NCBI GenBank assembly: GCA_022797115.1
Contig: JAAWKB010000014.1
Location: forward strand, 1 to 33,230
DNA: 33,230 nt
Direction: 5' to 3'
Source: Oscillospiraceae bacterium
Lineage (GTDB): Bacteria; Bacillota; Clostridia; Oscillospirales; Oscillospiraceae
Both the position numbers and the translations under genes were made by a program. Within the stretch, counting starts at the first letter, position 1. Each line of letters opens with the position of its first letter. Shown in pieces: positions 32,050-33,230 of this stretch. The notes under the pieces were generated by a model. The model was given only the letters and a program-made list of their open reading frames with translations. It was not told where the DNA came from and did not search any database.

Positions 32050-32988
32050 TCAGAGGCCGGTCCCCTCGTCAAAGCCCAGCATGATGTTCATATTCTGTAC
32101 TGCCGCGCCGGATGCGCCCTTGCCCAGGTTGTCCAGGCGGGCGCAGAGCATCACCTGTTCCGCATTGCCGCAGACAAAGATCTGGAGCTCATTGCTCCCC
32201 GACAGATTATTCGAGCCGATGAAGCCGCAGGTCGGGGCCTCCGGCGGGCGGATGGTGACATAGCGGGACCCCGCGTAGAAGTCCTGGTACATCCCCCGCA
32301 AGCTCTCCAGGCTCTGGCTGCCCGCCAGCATATCCAGGTCCAGCGGCGCAGTCACCACCATCCCCTGGGGGAAGTCGCAAATTATGGGGGTGAAGAGGGG
32401 CTTGCGCGTGAGGCCGCAGACCTTCATCATCTCCGGGATATGCTTGTGGGAGAGCTGCACCGCGTAGTGCCGGGGGCTGACCAGCTCCGGCTCCCGCTCC
32501 TCCGCCTCATAGACGGCGATCATCTTCTTCCCGCCGCCGGTGTAGCCGGACAGGGCATGGACTGCCAGGGACGTGCCGGGATCCAGCAGCCCCTTCTTCA
32601 CCAGGGGATACACCAAGGCGATGAACCCGGTGGCATAGCAGCCGGGGTTCGCCACCCGCTTCGACCCTTGGATGGCCTCCCGCTGGGCCGCGCCCAGCTC
32701 GGGGAAACCGTAGGTCCAGCCCTCCACCGTGCGGTGGGCGGTAGAGGCGTCGATCACCCGGGTGTTGGGGTTCTCAATCAGCCCCACCGCCTCTACCGCC
32801 GCCTCGTCCGGCAGGCAGAGGAACGCGAGGTCCGCCGCATTGAGCAGCTTTTTCCGCTCGCCTGCGTCCTTACGCTTGTCCTCATCAATCACCAGCAGCT
32901 CGATATCCTCCCGGTCCGCCAGACGGTCGTAAATCTGGAGGCCAGTGGTCCCCTCTTTCCCATCAATATATACGATTGGCTTACCCAT
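32050..32988 (-). CDS. argC: N-acetyl-gamma-glutamyl-phosphate reductase (short form)
   Basis: NADPH reductase for the third arginine step, 312 aa. It opens V-Y-I-D-G-K-E-G-T-T-G-L-Q, which marks the shorter, less common ArgC type (TIGR01851-like) rather than the usual 345-aa form. The active-site cysteine is in V-A-N-P-G-C-Y-A-T-G, and G-Y-T-G-G-G-K-K follows. I take ATG 32986-32988, 4 nt past the argH stop with GGAGTG upstream; an ATG at 33003 would overlap argH and add five residues. Confidence 0.95.
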   Translation of the reverse strand: MGKPIVYIDGKEGTTGLQIYDRLADREDIELLVIDEDKRKDAGERKKLLNAADLAFLCLPDEAAVEAVGLIENPNTRVIDASTAHRTVEGWTYGFPELGAAQREAIQGSKRVANPGCYATGFIALVYPLVKKGLLDPGTSLAVHALSGYTGGGKKMIAVYEAEEREPELVSPRHYAVQLSHKHIPEMMKVCGLTRKPLFTPIICDFPQGMVVTAPLDLDMLAGSQSLESLRGMYQDFYAGSRYVTIRPPEAPTCGFIGSNNLSGSNELQIFVCGNAEQVMLCARLDNLGKGASGAAVQNMNIMLGFDEGTGL

Positions 32989-32992
32989 GGTG

Positions 32993-33230
32993 TCACACTC
33001 CATTCTCTGCCTGGGCGTCTGCCCGGACAGCCTTGATAAACTGCGCTAACTCCTCGATCTGCCGGGTGGTCTCCTCCACCGCAGGGCCGCCGTAGCTTTT
33101 GCGCTGGCCCATGCAGTTCTCCAGGCGCAGCGCCTGATACACATCCTCATCAAACAGCGTGGAGATGCTTTGCAGCTCCGGGAGCTCCAGCTCCTCCAGG
33201 AGTTTCCCATGCTGGGTGCAGTAGTAGACC
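32993..33230 (-). CDS. argH: Argininosuccinate lyase, C-terminal fragment
   Basis: Only the last 78 codons are in the window, and the gene continues beyond the right edge. The segment around D-E-D-V-Y-Q-A-L-R-L-E-N-C and R-K-S-Y-G-G-P-A matches the C-terminal domain of ArgH, which splits argininosuccinate into arginine and fumarate. It ends E-N-G-V-stop, 4 nt before the argC start, so it leads the operon argH-C-J-B-D as seen here. The assignment rests on this short tail. Confidence 0.8.
   Translation of the reverse strand, partial: VYYCTQHGKLLEELELPELQSISTLFDEDVYQALRLENCMGQRKSYGGPAVEETTRQIEELAQFIKAVRADAQAENGV

Noticed and set aside
31189-33036. 615-codon open frame on the plus strand opposite argJ-argC-argH
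   Set aside because: It mirrors strongly supported minus-strand arg genes, has no recognisable domain and is His/Gly/Pro-rich, as expected from GC-rich antisense frames.

Overview
The window reads as chromosome of a GC-rich, low-oxygen Firmicute, most likely an Oscillospiraceae-type clostridium (Flavonifractor/Oscillibacter-like). This rests on the gene order remA-gmk-rpoZ-priA-def-fmt-(Zn peptidase)-rsmB-rlmN-prpC-prkC, the cdaA-cdaR pair, a DUF5685-DnaJ pair, a DUF3343-desulfurase pair and desulfoferrodoxin-type domains. The species is inferred, not proven. I see no rRNA, tRNA, CRISPR array or insertion sequence.

Positions 1-14355, all minus strand: a 17-gene co-directional run. Read in the direction of transcription it starts with cdaA-cdaR (c-di-AMP synthesis), an RseC-like protein, DUF5685 and a Cys-tailed DnaJ. 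It continues with yicC, remA, gmk, rpoZ, priA, def, fmt, a membrane Zn peptidase, rsmB, rlmN, prpC and prkC. Many junctions overlap by 1-8 nt. The run ends at the window edge in a kinase gene whose frame drifts into unrelated, lower-GC sequence.

Positions 14565-20776, minus: mltG and a U32 tRNA-hydroxylation-type protein, then an anchored endonuclease/phosphatase-fold protein with an unknown secreted/membrane protein, then a DUF3343 + cysteine-desulfurase-like pair.

Positions 20904-21262, plus: a lone 89-aa membrane-anchored Cys/Gly/Asn-rich protein with its own start signals and a strong terminator. It is one of the two most unusual items here.

Positions 21262-25120: a tagA-tmk overlapping pair (minus), an EamA transporter (minus), and divergently mpg plus a HAD phosphatase (plus), closed by a strong hairpin.

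Positions 25137-27180: a candidate redox module. A DsbA/FrnE-like protein and a Bcp peroxiredoxin (minus) diverge from an XRE-type regulator (plus) fused to a complete desulfoferrodoxin-like region. Its rubredoxin-like Fe site is intact, but the superoxide-reductase site has lost its first His and the catalytic Lys. This is my best candidate for an undescribed regulatory system.

Positions 27233-28670, plus: tsaD and a bacterial PH-domain protein with a strong terminator. Positions 28699-33230, minus: the arginine operon argH(partial)-argC-argJ-argB-argD, i.e. the acetyl-cycle route to ornithine.
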